Positions 36,063-47,066 of a stretch of 64,000 nucleotides of DNA are shown piece by piece (the stretch's first letter is position 1; each line of letters starts with the position of its first letter). The translations under genes and the position numbers were made by a program. Source of the stretch: Gigantopelta aegis (Eukaryota > Mollusca > Gastropoda > Neomphalida > Peltospiridae); NCBI RefSeq assembly GCF_016097555.1, contig NC_054699.1, positions 3,268,293 to 3,332,292 on the forward strand, given 5' to 3'. A model generated the notes under the pieces. It had not been told where the DNA came from. It worked only from the letters and a program-made list of their open reading frames with translations, and did not search any database.

Positions 36063-36741
36063 TTGACCATCCATCATCATTAAACTTTTGACTGTCTCTG
36101 TCAGTTCCAATATTTATTTTGTGATGCTATGGCAGACACAAATTTCAAAATGCTGGAAAATGAAGACAGAAGGAGCCAGTGATATTTTTAAATGATGAAA
36201 ATGGATTGTAAAGAAATTTACTGATGCAGACTTCCAAAATTGCAGGACCAACCATACTTCGGATTCACCATTCCTTTTAGTATAACCATCTTACCATTTC
36301 TGTAATATTTACTGAATAAGAAATCCTAGTAATGTGTTTGATATTTAGGGATTTTTTTTATAATACAAGTGTGTGTATGGTTTTAACCCCCCTTTCAGGT
36401 TTTGTAAAGTTTGAATTTGTGGCAGCCTCTTAATGGCATCTATTGAAAAGAGGATCTCAATCACTAGGTATGGGGAATGAGTTAATGAGTTGATGAGTTG
36501 AAAAAAAATCAAGACGTATATTGTGTTTGATCATGAAAATTATTTCTTTCTCTTGTTTTTTTTAAAGACGAAAAGAAAAACATGCAACCAAAACTGCTTA
36601 TAGGCTTCATTTTTACATAGAGTTAACCCTTTATCAGCCGTCGACTTCCCAATTGCCTATTTGTCCTAATGCATCTCACTTCAATTTGTGTAGACCTGCA
36701 ATGAAGTCAGTTTTCTTTCTCATCATCTGTTTATATTTTCA
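36063..36741. other. Unassigned intronic DNA
   Basis: Nothing recognised. Confidence 0.45.
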
Positions 36742-37005
36742 AGGATCGATCACCATCTGTGGGCCCATTGGGCTATTTCTGCCAGTGCCCCACAACTGGT
36801 GTAACAAAGGCTGTGGTACTACTCTGTCTGTGGGATGGTGCATACAAAACATTCCTTGCTGCTAATCGAAAAGAGTAGTCCATGAAGTCGCTACAGCGGG
36901 TTTCCTCTTTCAATATTTGTGTGGTCCTTAACCACATGTCCGACGCCATATAACCGTAAATAAAATGTGTTGAGTGCATTGTTAAATAAAACATTTCCTT
37001 CCTTA
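36742..37005 (+). mobile_element. SINE-A, head lost
   Basis: Starts at the B box (GGATCGATCACC) and ends with GTTAAATAAAACATTTCCTT. Confidence 0.9.
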
Positions 37006-38185
37006 ATCCTTCCAGTTTATTTTTTTTGACCCTCAGTATGTGATCAGTTCTGTCTGAAGGCAATTATTGCTAAACATTTTAACTTCCTTTTGTTCTAAAA
37101 AAACCTATTTTCTTCTGTGATCCTGATATTTCTAAATAATGTTTTTCTGCGATCCTGAGAAGTCTCCTGTGGAGACAGCTTGCCAGTGAGAAGAATGGAC
37201 TGTGCATGGAGGACACATCTCGTTAGATGTTAGACATGCCTCGGTGTCTGGCCTTGGGGCCTCCATCTGTTACCGGCCGGTTAGCCGGACTCTCTGGCCG
37301 AACCATGGCAGTTCACTCAGTTAAAGACATATCAAAAATGATTGAAAGATACACACGAAAAATGCCACAGTTCTAATGACACAGGCTGTTAACACCCATA
37401 CTAAAGACCATGCACTTTCTGCCCTTCAGTTCCGTCAACATAGCAATATATAAATGTACTGTCTTTGCCTGGAATTTACACTCATCGTCCACACTCTCCT
37501 CGATTATTTAACATCGGAAAATGTATCATCATGCACTACAATTTTTTTTTAAATATATATTTCAAACTTCATGTGATTGGTTCGGCAATTCATTTATGTA
37601 CAACTAGTTTTTAATAAAGAAATATGATTTTAATTATGTTTTACTCTTACATTTAAAGGTACATGTGCATAGCTGACAATAATTTTAATATTAAAACAAT
37701 TTATTACTGTTTTTATGTATACATGTATTTCTTCTTTTGAAAGCTCAAAATAAACTACTTAATGGTTATTTAGAATATTTATATACAAGGCTAGCTCTGG
37801 GTATGCAAAACATTTCACCAAATTAACTAGTAAACTTAAAAACGTGCAGAATTCCAGTTATTTTATAACAAATATCAAGCATTGTTTAAAATTATTTTGC
37901 CAAATTAAAATAAAATTAGCCAGTTATTATTTTTAATTCGCGATTGGCAACTTTACCGAATGCCAGAACTACAATGTAGCCATGATATATACAAGATAAG
38001 GAACTAAAAGGTGACAAATAATCAGTTATGATGGAATTAAACAAAAACTCAAGCAGATAAAACCGAGCTGAAAGCTGATAAAAGTAACAGGGTACTGCAT
38101 AGCAAACAAAGGGGGAAAAAACACTGATTCTTCCGTTTCACATTAAATACACTATTTTGTGTTCACTTTTCAACATACAACCCTG
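37006..38185. other. Intronic DNA; non-repetitive block at 37130-37510
   Basis: 37130-37510 is GC-richer and contains a short inverted GGCCGGTTAGCCGG motif; candidate regulatory DNA only. The remainder is AT-rich and unassigned. Confidence 0.35.
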
Positions 38186-38272
38186 ATTACAGTGGATAAT
38201 GAAGCTTTGTTCTTCCCAGACAGTATTTGGCAGAAAACCACTACCATGGGTATCCAGTGACCTGCAATTTAG

Positions 38273-38290
38273 CCACATGGGGGCGCTACC
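38273..38290 (+). promoter_or_regulatory. CTCF-like binding site
   Basis: CCACATGGGGGCGCTACC differs at two bases from the core CCACCAGGGGGCGCTA bound by CTCF in bilaterians. It lies in a non-repetitive 200-bp block deep inside intron 1. The match may be chance. Confidence 0.35.
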
Positions 38291-38509
38291 AGCTGTTCCC
38301 ATTGCTGGGTACACTAATTACCACATTGAGAGAGGAAACTTCACTCCTGGCTTTGTCCCACCTCCATTGTGGAAAAGTGTGGCTCCCAGGCACTGATCAC
38401 ATAATCACACATAGGTGTGTGGCTAGTATTATGTAGCTGATGTACTATTGTCTGCACAAATAATGATGTGTTAAATTTGTCAACAGTGTACAGTAAGACA
38501 TAATGAGAA

Positions 38510-38670
38510 GTAAGCAGGCAACCTGTTTTGATTGGGAGTTTATTTCAAACGGTAATTATTTCGAGAAGTAAGCAGGCAACCTGTTTTGATTAGAAGTTTA
38601 TTTCGAGCGGTAATCATTTCGAGAAGCAAGCAGGCAACCTGTTTTGATTGGGAGTTAATTTCGAGCAGTA
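38510..38670. repeat. 58-bp repeat, three units
   Basis: GAGAAGTAAGCAGGCAACCT followed by GTTTTGATTGGGAGTTTATTT. Confidence 0.9.
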
Positions 38671-38689
38671 ATCAGGGGCCAGAGTACAG

Positions 38690-38998
38690 TGACATGTTGT
38701 TATAGCAATATTCATGTATGGCCTCAACCCTAGTATTCATATTCAGGTCCTTTGTAACAGCTTAATGCCACTATGTGTATACACACCGACTTCTCTCTCA
38801 CTAACCACTAACCCACTGTCCAGATCAGAGTTTTAACAGCTTAACAGGGTGGTTTTCATGCCACTATGTACACCAACTTCTCTCTCATTAACCAACTGTC
38901 AAGATCAGAGTTTTAACCCACTGTCCTGGACAGACCAGATAGCTAAAGTGTGTGCCCATGACCATGTGCTTGAACCATACTTGGATATAACTAAGCAA
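38690..38998 (+). mobile_element. SINE-C, degenerate
   Basis: CTCTCTCACTAACCACTAACC, GTGTGCCCATGACCATGTGC and TTGGATATAA phrases of the SINE-C middle and tail, partly duplicated. Confidence 0.65.
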
Positions 38999-39615
38999 AA
39001 TAGCAAATATTTAAAATAAGTTATATGTCGTAATATATTTTCCAAGAGTTATTTAATTGAGTTTTGTCGATGGTATTGAGAAAAATGCCTCTCAACTTTC
39101 ATAAACGAGAACATATTAACATCAAAAAGCTCACAAACTGTGATGTTTACCAGCTTATTTTGATTAACATGCCTAACAATGTGACATAACGGTTTCTTAA
39201 GTTACACAATAGTTAATGAAGGCACCAAGATAATCAGATATCAGATTTAATATATAGAGATAATGATTATTACCCTTCTCATCCCTGATATATATAAACT
39301 GATGCAGCGAGTGGAAAATAGCAGCTTGCAAAATACCATGATGATGTTATATAATGTTACCCAACATAGGGAAAGAATAATAGCATGTAATGATATGTAA
39401 CATGTTTGATAATTACATATACTGATGGTGAACAAAGTACAGAGTATGAGATATTAGGTATCCCAGAACATCATTGGAAATTAACTAAAGTTCTATCAGA
39501 TGCAACATGGTATGGGCAGCGTGTCGTGACAAACAGTCTAATGAGTCATGATACTTCCAACACCTGTCATAATTCTCAAAACATTTCTGTTTTATTAATG
39601 AAAATTTATTCAAAT

Positions 39616-39675
<60 letters not shown>

Positions 39676-40797
39676 ATTTTCAGGGCTAGCTTTGGCACTC
39701 TCCAAATTCAACAATTGAGAATTTCAAAAAACAACTGGTGAATTTTATTTCAGAGAACATTATGTTCAGTGTGACGTTGTGATTCACTAGGCAAGTTTCA
39801 GAAATCGCTACACAATTTTAAAACATTAAACAGTAGTTGCTAATCAATTTTCAGTTGACTAGAAATATTGTTAATCAAGATTTTGAGAACAAAATGTTAT
39901 GTATTTTCATTTCATGAAATCTAGCTACATTTGAAACATTTTGATATACTCCTTATTATTCTTTAAAATAATATTATGGATAATATGAATAATAAAGAAA
40001 TTATTACACTCGCGTGTGAATCGTACTGATTTTAAGAAACTCGTTTCAATTCTTTATTTCCATGAACTACTGGGCTATTAAAAAAAAGTTTGAGATCAAA
40101 TATGTTTTGGTTCGGAGGGAGCAGCTGTTCTATTTTACAGATGATTAAATTACCACCTACACGTACACTGCCAACTCGGTCACCTGCTTGGTTTCTTTTT
40201 CCTAAATCAAAATCTCATAGTAACTGTAGATTTAGACTAATCAAAAACATTTTGGCAAAAGTATATATTCCTTCGAATATGCATTGCCAGGTAGAGATAA
40301 AACAGGATTTAGTACTGTGCTTGAAGTTTAATGGATCAACAACCTTCAAATGGACCCAAGTGCCCCACGATTAGCCTAAATCAGACATATATCCACAGCA
40401 AGCGTGTTTGAACATTTATCTCATATCTAAGCACATTAATTTTGAAATCCTAAAGCAGGTAATAATTAAGGGTGAAAATAGGGGTGAGACAATTAATAGC
40501 GATTCACAATAAATTTGCAGTTTTAGCTCCATGTATGAATTGATGCATTTCAATTTTCATACCAAGGTTTATTTTTGATGTTTTTAAATGGAACATCAGC
40601 ATTTTTGTAGCTTGCACTCTGTTGGCAATCTCCACAATGAGATAAAAAGCATTTTGACCAATCATAGTGCTTGATTCCTATTTAAGTTTATCTTTTTATT
40701 ATACAGTTAATTACAATTAGTTTATTAAAATGTATGTCACTATGTGTGATAGCTGATATACTTGTGGGGAGCGAATAAATGCTCCCCTACTTTATAT
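38999..40797. other. AT-rich intronic DNA
   Basis: TA microsatellite at 39618-39661. A 94-codon frame at 40090-40374 has no family signature. A TTTCAGGGCTAGCTTTGGCA segment near 39678 recurs in diverged form near 43890. Confidence 0.5.
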
Positions 40798-40809
40798 TAC
40801 ATCCATGGA

Positions 40810-41685
40810 CAGGGCTTCTAAATTATGGTAGCCCCACTCCCATGGCTAGTGATATTCAATGTTGGGCTAGTAAATAACTACTATTGCCATGCCCGACAGG
40901 GCTTCTAGATTATGGTAGCCCCACTTCCATGGCTAGTGATATTCAATGTTGGGCTAGTAAATAACTACTATTGCCATGCCCGACAGGGCTTCTAGATTAT
41001 GGCAGCCCCACTCCCATGGCTAGTGATATTCAGTGTTGGGCTAGTAAATAACTACTATTGCCATGCCAGACAGGGCTTCTAGATTATGGCAGCCCCACTC
41101 CCATGGCTAGTGATATTCAATGTTGGGCTAGTAAATAACTACTATTGCCATGCCCGACAGGGCTTCTAGATTATGGTAGCCCCACTTCCATGGCTAGTGA
41201 TATTCAATGTTGGGCTAGTAAATAACTACTATTGCCATGCCCGACAGGGCTTCTAAATTATGGTAGCCCCACTTTCATGGCTAGTGATATTCAATGTTGG
41301 GCTAGTAAATAACTACTATTGCCATGCCCGACAGGGCTTCTAAATTATGGTAGCCCCACTCCCATGGCTAGTGATATTCAATGTTGGGCTAGTAAATAAC
41401 TACTATTGCCATGCCAGACAGGGCTTCTAGATTATGGTAGCCCCACTTCCATGGCTAGTGATATTCAATGTTGGGCTAGTAAATAACTACTATTGCCATG
41501 CCCGACGGCTAGTGAAATTTCCCCTACTTAATATTACATCCATGGACAGGGCTTCTAGATTATGTTAGCCCCACTCCCATGGCTAGTGATATTCAATGTT
41601 GGGGTTATAAATAACTACTATTGCCATGCCCGACGGCTAGTGACATTTTTTTGTTATGGCTAGTGGATTCAAGATTGAAGCTCTG
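40810..41685 (+). mobile_element. hAT-like MITE with its 5' end repeated eight times
   Basis: CAGGGCTTCTAGATTATGG recurs at exact 87-bp intervals from 40810 to 41419, each with CCATGGCTAGTGATATTCA and AACTACTATTGCCATGCC. A further end begins at 41547. The element closes near 41685 with a weak GAAGCTCTG end. Small variants (CTCCCATGG/CTTCCATGG, CCGAC/CAGAC) are distributed in blocks. Confidence 0.85.
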
Positions 41686-41936
41686 TATGGGGAGGGGAGC
41701 CATTTAAGATTTTGCCACATAACATTCATGTCCTATGGGAAGCTAAATATATGTATTACTCTCCTAGAACTAGTCTCAGGGGTGTGATGTGGAGCGTGAG
41801 AGCAATATATCCCTTTAAGTGATAATGTCTTGGTGGGAAAACAATAAAGCATGGACCAAATATTGAAAAAATAAATAATTAAAAAAAAAATTAATCGTCT
41901 CATCTCTAAATGTAGGTGAAAGTGATATTAAGCAGG

Positions 41937-42441
41937 GCTCAGACTCGAACAAATTTCAGTTTAGCCAATTTTCACATAGAATATTTCCTTGAGAATTCTT
42001 AAAATGTGCTTAGTTTAAGGAATATTTTATTAGCCAAAGACTAAATGATGTAGCCACTGTATATAAAAATTAGCAACTGGCTACTTTGGCCGTGTATAGG
42101 GCAGGCCTTTGAGAAATTAAAATCTGCATGACCCATTTATCGGTTACGCAGAAATAAATCCAGGTAACCCATTTCATTTTTGCATAACCTGTTATATTCA
42201 AGTAAATGGTGATCCAAATTTTGTGCAAACAAAAAATAAGTTACGCAAAATGAGATATGTGCGAGAAATGCACGAAAAAACTATTGTTCTTGAAATTTTC
42301 AGGAACCTGCAGGGTGAGCCCAGTTAAAATGAAAAAACCCACCCCACAACACGCTGTAGCCACTTTGTATTAAAATTAGCAAATTTTGGCAATGTACAGG
42401 GTGAGCCCAGACCAATTGGTCTAATGGATTTCTCAAACCCT
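41937..42441. mobile_element. Possible hAT-like element with GCAGGG ends
   Basis: Left GCAGGGCTCAGACTCGAAC, right read inwards GCAGGGTTTGAGAAATCC. GTAGCCACTGTATAtaAAAATTAGCA-like and GTAGCCACTTTGTATTAAAA segments near each side suggest an internal direct repeat. Confidence 0.45.
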
Positions 42442-43008
42442 GCTCGACTCTAGGCACTGACAGTAATAAATAGTGGTATCCAAATAAAAACAAGACTGTA
42501 CACATTTATCTGTGGCTAAGCTGACGTGTCTCATGTAGAGTAATGCTTCGACCAAAGTACAGGTAAGTTCCGGGAAAACTGGTTTTGACAAAAAAAGATG
42601 AAAATTGTCAAAGGAATTCTTGAATGGTGACATATGACATCTATGGGACACTCCCACCATGTCCACAGTATTCAGAATTCCCTGTTTCCATACATCTTGC
42701 TAAGTACTTGAAAAATAACATTGACCGGGTTTATATTATTTTTATTAAGAATTATACTCTGTCCATTGCCAAATTTGCCATTTTTTATATATACAAAGTG
42801 GAAACAACATTTAGGCAGGTTAATGTTTCTTAAATGAACACGGAAATTACACTTCATATCTGAAAATTGGCTAAACAAAAATCTGTTCTAGTATGAAGCC
42901 TGACTGTAACAAGTTATATTACTCAGAATTAAATATATAAAATTATCTGACAATATATGATTATTACTGTTTAAATAATTTAAGTGGTCAAAGTAAGTTT
43001 TAAGTGGG
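42442..43008. other. Unassigned intronic DNA
   Basis: AT-rich, nothing recognised. Confidence 0.45.
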
Positions 43009-43534
43009 AAGGAAGGAAGGAAATGTTTTATTTAACGACACACTCAACACATTTTATTTACGATTATATGCAGTGTTTGAGATTAACGGTATCCCGATAT
43101 CCTGGGGATACCAGAATTTAATTTTGGATACCAGACTTCAAGAACCCAGTATCCCACCGGGATACCATATAATACTAAATTCTTAGGAGGGATACCAGAT
43201 TTAGAAATGTTAGTATCCAACTGGGATACTGGCCAAATTTTTTAATCTCAAACACTGATATGGTGTTGGACATATGGTTAAGGACCACACAGGTATTGAG
43301 AAAGGAAACCCGCTGTCGCCACTTCATGGGCTATTCTTTTTGATTAGCAGCAAGGGATCTTTTATATGCACCATCCCACAGACAGGATAGTACATACCAC
43401 TGCCTTTGTTACACCAGTTGTGGAGCACTGGATGGAACGAGAAATAGCCCAATTGGTCCACAGATGGGGATCGATCTTAGACCGACCGTGCATCAAGTAA
43501 ACACTTTACCACTGGGCTACGTCCTGCCCCATTT
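43009..43534 (-). mobile_element. SINE-A, full length, split by a MITE
   Basis: Minus strand: head GGGCAGGACGTAGCCCAGTG, body and A tail. The tail part is separated from the body by the 187-bp insertion described next. Confidence 0.92.
43071..43257. mobile_element. 187-bp MITE inside the SINE, CAGTGTTTGAGA ends
   Basis: Perfect terminal inverted repeats CAGTGTTTGAGATTAA are flanked by ATATG on both sides (43066-43070 and 43258-43262), giving the SINE's normal TTATATGGTGT when removed. The interior repeats GGGATACC/GGTATCCC several times, in both orientations. Non-coding. Confidence 0.92.
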
Positions 43535-44216
43535 TAAGTGGGAGACTGGCAACACTGCAACAACCATGTCACCAGGCTCAAAATTAATTTTCTTAAATGC
43601 GAAGAAATCTCTGCTTTTCTCATTTAAATCTAGGAAGAAATGTACGATTAATATAGGATTATTGTTGAATTAAGAGTGGGAATATTTGCCAACTTGGCAG
43701 ATGACAGAATTCCACATTTTCATTACAGAATTGTCTCTGATGGTGAAGAGTGAATAATTAATAATAAAATAACGACATCCCATCGGTCCAGTCTTAGCAA
43801 CATGAGTTTGTTCATTTTTCGAACAGCGTATAAATCATGTTCTCGAACAGCGTATAAATCATGTTTTCACAGGATATCTTATAGTCACTTTCAGGGCTAT
43901 CTCTGGCACTAAACAAATTCGCAAATTTTTGTTATTAATAAAATAAGAACTTTTAGATTCATTATTAGCAAGTATGTTTCAAATATAACTATACAGATTG
44001 TCTGTTATTTCTTTTACGTTCATCTGGGTATGAAAAAAAAAAATATATATATATATATAGGCCTATGTGTCTAGTGTAAACAGCTTAGCAGATTCACACA
44101 GTTTGCAGAAGATTTTGTTTTGCTCATATCCCGATGGACGTAAAAGAAATATCAGACAATCCTTAATTATAACTATCTGAATTCTCGTCTTACTACCTAG
44201 TGGAAGAGTACTCTGG
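43535..44216. other. Unassigned intronic DNA
   Basis: A duplicated TTCGAACAGCGTATAAATCA at about 43815-43865; otherwise nothing recognised. Confidence 0.5.
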
Positions 44217-44489
44217 CAGGCCTTCTAGATTTTGGTAGCCCCACTCCCATGGCTAGTGATATTCAATATTGGGCTAGTAAATAACTACTACTGCCATGCC
44301 CGACGGCTAGTGAAATGATTTGTCCAATATTGTTGGGGGTTTTAGGTGACATACTATTATTACTATTATTTAGTAAAATTGTATTAACATAAAGTAAAGT
44401 AGGGCTAGTGAATTTTTTATCGTGGCTAGTAAATTTTTTAAATCACGGATACCATGGCTAATGGATGTTAAAAAAATTCTAGAAGCCCT
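44217..44489 (+). mobile_element. hAT-like MITE, short single-unit copy
   Basis: Left end CAGGCCTTCTAGATTTTGGT, right end TTCTAGAAGCCCTT. Same family as the copies at 3380, 32034 and 40810, here with one 5' unit. Confidence 0.8.
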
Positions 44490-44945
44490 TTTTTTAAAAC
44501 CCTTTTATGGTTTAGTAGTGTAGGGCACACATTAAGCCACTTTCTCAGTCTTTTCAGACTAATGGTTTAGATACTCACCTGTCTTTATAATCGTAAAAAC
44601 TGTCATAGATGTGTTTTAGAATATATCTGAGCCATCCTTAGCCTAAAATAACTGTGAAGAGGGGAGCCAAATCAAAGCATTTTCTAGGGGGAGGGAGGAG
44701 AGTAATTTTAAACAAACAAAAAATAATCTATTCACTATTGTTTCATAAAAAATTGTAGGGGGCATGACTGCCTCCTTTACACTACAACTAGGTACAAGCC
44801 TGTATACTGAAATGCAATATCATTATCATGCATTTCGTTTTGTCAGTAGAACCGTGGCATGGCCAACCATAACCTTACGACCCCAATCGCTGTCAGTCAT
44901 GGAATCTCGACCAGTATGTCGTTGTTACAGATTATTTAAGCGTAC
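44490..44945. other. First part of intron 1 behind exon 1
   Basis: Nothing recognised apart from the splice donor of exon 1. Confidence 0.5.
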
Positions 44946-45111
44946 CTGGAATAGCCTTGATTGGAACGTCGTTTTCGCTGAAACCTTTTTCTTTGTAGGC
45001 CCGTTTCACTTCTATACATGCCATGTTGAAGCAGTGTCCGTAGGTGAGAAGCAACCACAACACACAACCCCCTAGACAACATCGCGAACTACTCAGCTGC
45101 CCGGCGGCCAT
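44946..45111 (-). CDS. Glypican, coding exon 1 (start codon, signal peptide, N-terminus)
   Basis: Glypicans are GPI-anchored heparan sulfate proteoglycans of the cell surface that bind Wnt, Hedgehog, BMP and FGF ligands. Read on the minus strand, this exon encodes 55 codons plus one base. Residues 1-30 are a signal peptide with a hydrophobic core (CVLWLLLTY); the mature part has ACIEVKRAYKEKGF and NDVP, closely matching the vertebrate pattern CxEVRxxYxxKGF..NDVP that precedes the first cysteine cluster. The ATG lies in a GC-rich stretch (AAGATGGCC context). The exon ends with G before GTACG, a good 5' splice site, in phase 1. Its last base joins exon 2 (29 kb away on the same strand) to make a glycine codon followed by DHLDVCPQGYTCC, just as in GPC4-like proteins (NGDHLKICPQGYTCC). 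Without exon 2 the exon alone would be hard to name; together they are unambiguous. Confidence 0.92.
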
Positions 45112-46249
45112 CTTTTACTTCCAACAGCCGGGATTTCCCTCAGCGAACCTCCAAGTTTGGTATGCGTGTATTTCCTAGCCCTCTCTGAATCGTTGTATCA
45201 TAACCACCGCACTTCCGAATCCATAATTTCAAGTCGCCGATCTATAAACATTCCGTATAGTGTCTCAGTCTTTGGAGATCTACTCAGTTTTCAGCTCGGT
45301 CGTAATCCACAACACTTCTAAGCTTTGGAACAATGTTTGTGTTCGGCTGTTCTTTACACCTCCCCACGAATCCTTATCGAAACGCACTATCAGATCAATA
45401 ACCATACGGTAACGATAGATAAAATCAATATAAATTATACATACTGAGTGTATACTATTTAAAAACAACTAAATGGGAAATTAATGAGTATATTTGTTTT
45501 AGGTTCTTTGTTTTTGTATATTTTATTCGCAAATGCTACTGAACGAGGGTGATAAACGTAATAACCGTATGAGTTTCCCCAATGTAGCTTCGTTAAATGT
45601 CATTTGATTGGTTGCTATATTTATAAAGCTCGCTGTGGTTGGTCAATATGTAGCCAATGAAAATACAAAGAACAAAAAGTAAACAAATGACTTGCCATTC
45701 ATTCTATTGTCAAAAGACGCAAGACACGTGTTTTAAGAAGTGTTTTACACATTTGTTTTACAACTGTTAATTGTTTATTTAGAATGGAGAAGAGTGATTT
45801 TATTTACACATTATAGTAGGGCAATAACATTAGTATCGTGCATACTATACTTTGATCTGTTGTCACGCTCTACTTACTGTCACTAACATAATTAGGCAAC
45901 AATAGGTGTAAAGTTAAGAAATTAACATAATCATATTACTGATTAACTGACGGGTTCCCTGGATTACTGCTAGTAGATGTTTTAGAATAGTTATCTGCTT
46001 AAGCTTTCTTCTTTCTTGTTTCTCCTCTTTTTTTTTTCTTTTTGCTCGCCCCATATTTCTGGAATTTGCGTCACACCTAAAAAATCTATAAGGGCCATTT
46101 TACCCTGCTGAATTCAACGCACTGAAAAAAAACACTACAAAAACCCCACCAACATTAGAATTGTAGAAAAACAACAAAAACAATATTTTTTATGAAGTTT
46201 TTTTGTTTGTTTGTTTACTTGTATAATGGGGCGGGGGGGGGGGGGGTTG
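45112..46249 (-). promoter_or_regulatory. Upstream region of the glypican gene; 5' UTR and promoter expected here
   Basis: The 5' UTR and transcription start must lie just right of 45111. The first 250 bases are clearly richer in GC and CpG than the surroundings and are free of repeats up to the G-run at 46230. No TATA box is placed convincingly; an ACTTCCG sequence near 45212 resembles an ETS core. Between about 45480 and 46220 the DNA is AT-rich with no recognised gene. The exact start cannot be set from sequence alone. Confidence 0.45.
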
Positions 46250-46580
46250 GTGGAGGCGTAGCTCAGTGGTAAAGCAATCGCTTGATGCGCGGTCATTTTG
46301 GGATCGATCCCCATCAGTGGGCCCATTGCGCTATTTCTCGCTCAAAGCCAGTGTACCACGACTGGTACACCAAAGGCCGTGGTATGTGCTATCTTGTCTA
46401 TGGGATGGTGCATATAAAAGATCCCTTGCTGCTAATCGAAAAGAGTAGCCCACGATGAGGCGACAGCGGGTTTTCTCCTTAATATATGTGTGGTCCTTAA
46501 CCATATGTCCGACGCCATATAACCGTAAATAAAATGTGTTGAGTGCATTGTTAAATAAAGCATTTCCATCCTTCTTTCTC
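46250..46580 (+). mobile_element. SINE-A, full length
   Basis: Head GGAGGCGTAGCTCAGTGGTA (close to a tRNA A box), B box GGGATCGATCCCC, body, A tail AAATAAAGCATTTCC. Confidence 0.93.
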
Positions 46581-46635
46581 GTCCCAGCTAGTGGGCCAGT
46601 GATCAGTATGGCGGTTGTAACATGGTATCTTGTCG

Positions 46636-46708
46636 GCCGGAATAGCTCAGTTGGGAGAGCGTTAGACTGAAGATCTAAAGGCCCCCGGTTCAATCCCGGG
46701 TTCCGGCA
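46636..46708 (+). tRNA. trnF-GAA: tRNA-Phe (GAA), copy 1
   Basis: A complete 73-nt cloverleaf. The acceptor arm GCCGGAA pairs fully with TTCCGGC, the D stem is GCTC/GAGC, the anticodon stem TTAGA/TCTAA holds loop CTGAAGA with anticodon GAA, and the T stem CCCGG/CCGGG closes TTCAATC. Discriminator base A; CCA is not encoded, as expected in animals. The internal A and B boxes are intact and a run of ten T at 46741-46750 can terminate RNA polymerase III. It stands at the 5' edge of a longer repeat shared with two other copies. Confidence 0.95.
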
Positions 46709-47066
46709 CAGAGCGAGTCGGACTCTGGCGGTCGACACGGTTTTTTTTTTAAACATGTGTTTCTGTTTTTCTAGAATGTGTGAATCTAGTTAAGGGTTTT
46801 CTTTGTGAATTTAGAATGATAAGTAAACTATTTTTACCGAGATACTAAACTATATCTGCACAAGTAGTTTTTTGTTTTCTCTTTGACTGAATATTTTATG
46901 GCACAGCTTTGAAGTGGCACTTATTAAACAGAAGAATAATTGTATTTATTATTATTATTACGTAATTATTTACTAACGCAAAATTGGACATGTGTATACT
47001 AGATTAATCATTTGCTAAAGAACAAAATAGCAATGACTGACTAGGTTTTACTTTATTCATAAACAA
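46709..47066 (+). repeat. Body of the tRNA-Phe-headed repeat, copy 1 (oldest)
   Basis: The sequence behind this tRNA aligns, with substitutions and gaps, to the DNA behind the two other tRNA-Phe copies: first the trailer with CAGAG..CTCTG and GGCGGTCGAC, then blocks such as GAATATTTTATGGCA, TTATTACGTAATTATT and TTTGCTAAAGAAC. It lacks an approximately 150-bp stretch present in copy 2, and ends where a SINE begins. Confidence 0.75.

Larger units (their letters stand above)
15869..44945 (-). other. Glypican intron 1, about 29 kb
   Basis: This is the interval between the exon 1 donor and the exon 2 acceptor. It is filled with SINEs, MITEs, hAT-like elements and seven or more minisatellites listed separately. 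Very long first introns are common in glypican genes of other animals. No other recognisable gene was found inside it, although a 151-codon minus-strand reading frame at 32.8-33.2 kb and several non-repetitive blocks (17.1-17.4, 18.4-18.7, 34.5-34.8, 37.1-37.5, 38.2-38.4 kb) stand out as possible regulatory DNA. Confidence 0.88.

Noticed and set aside
46331-46756. 141-codon minus-strand frame containing NPGLNRGPLDLQSNALPTEL
   Set aside because: This is the reverse strand of the tRNA-Phe gene plus a SINE-A; such peptides are often misannotated as proteins.
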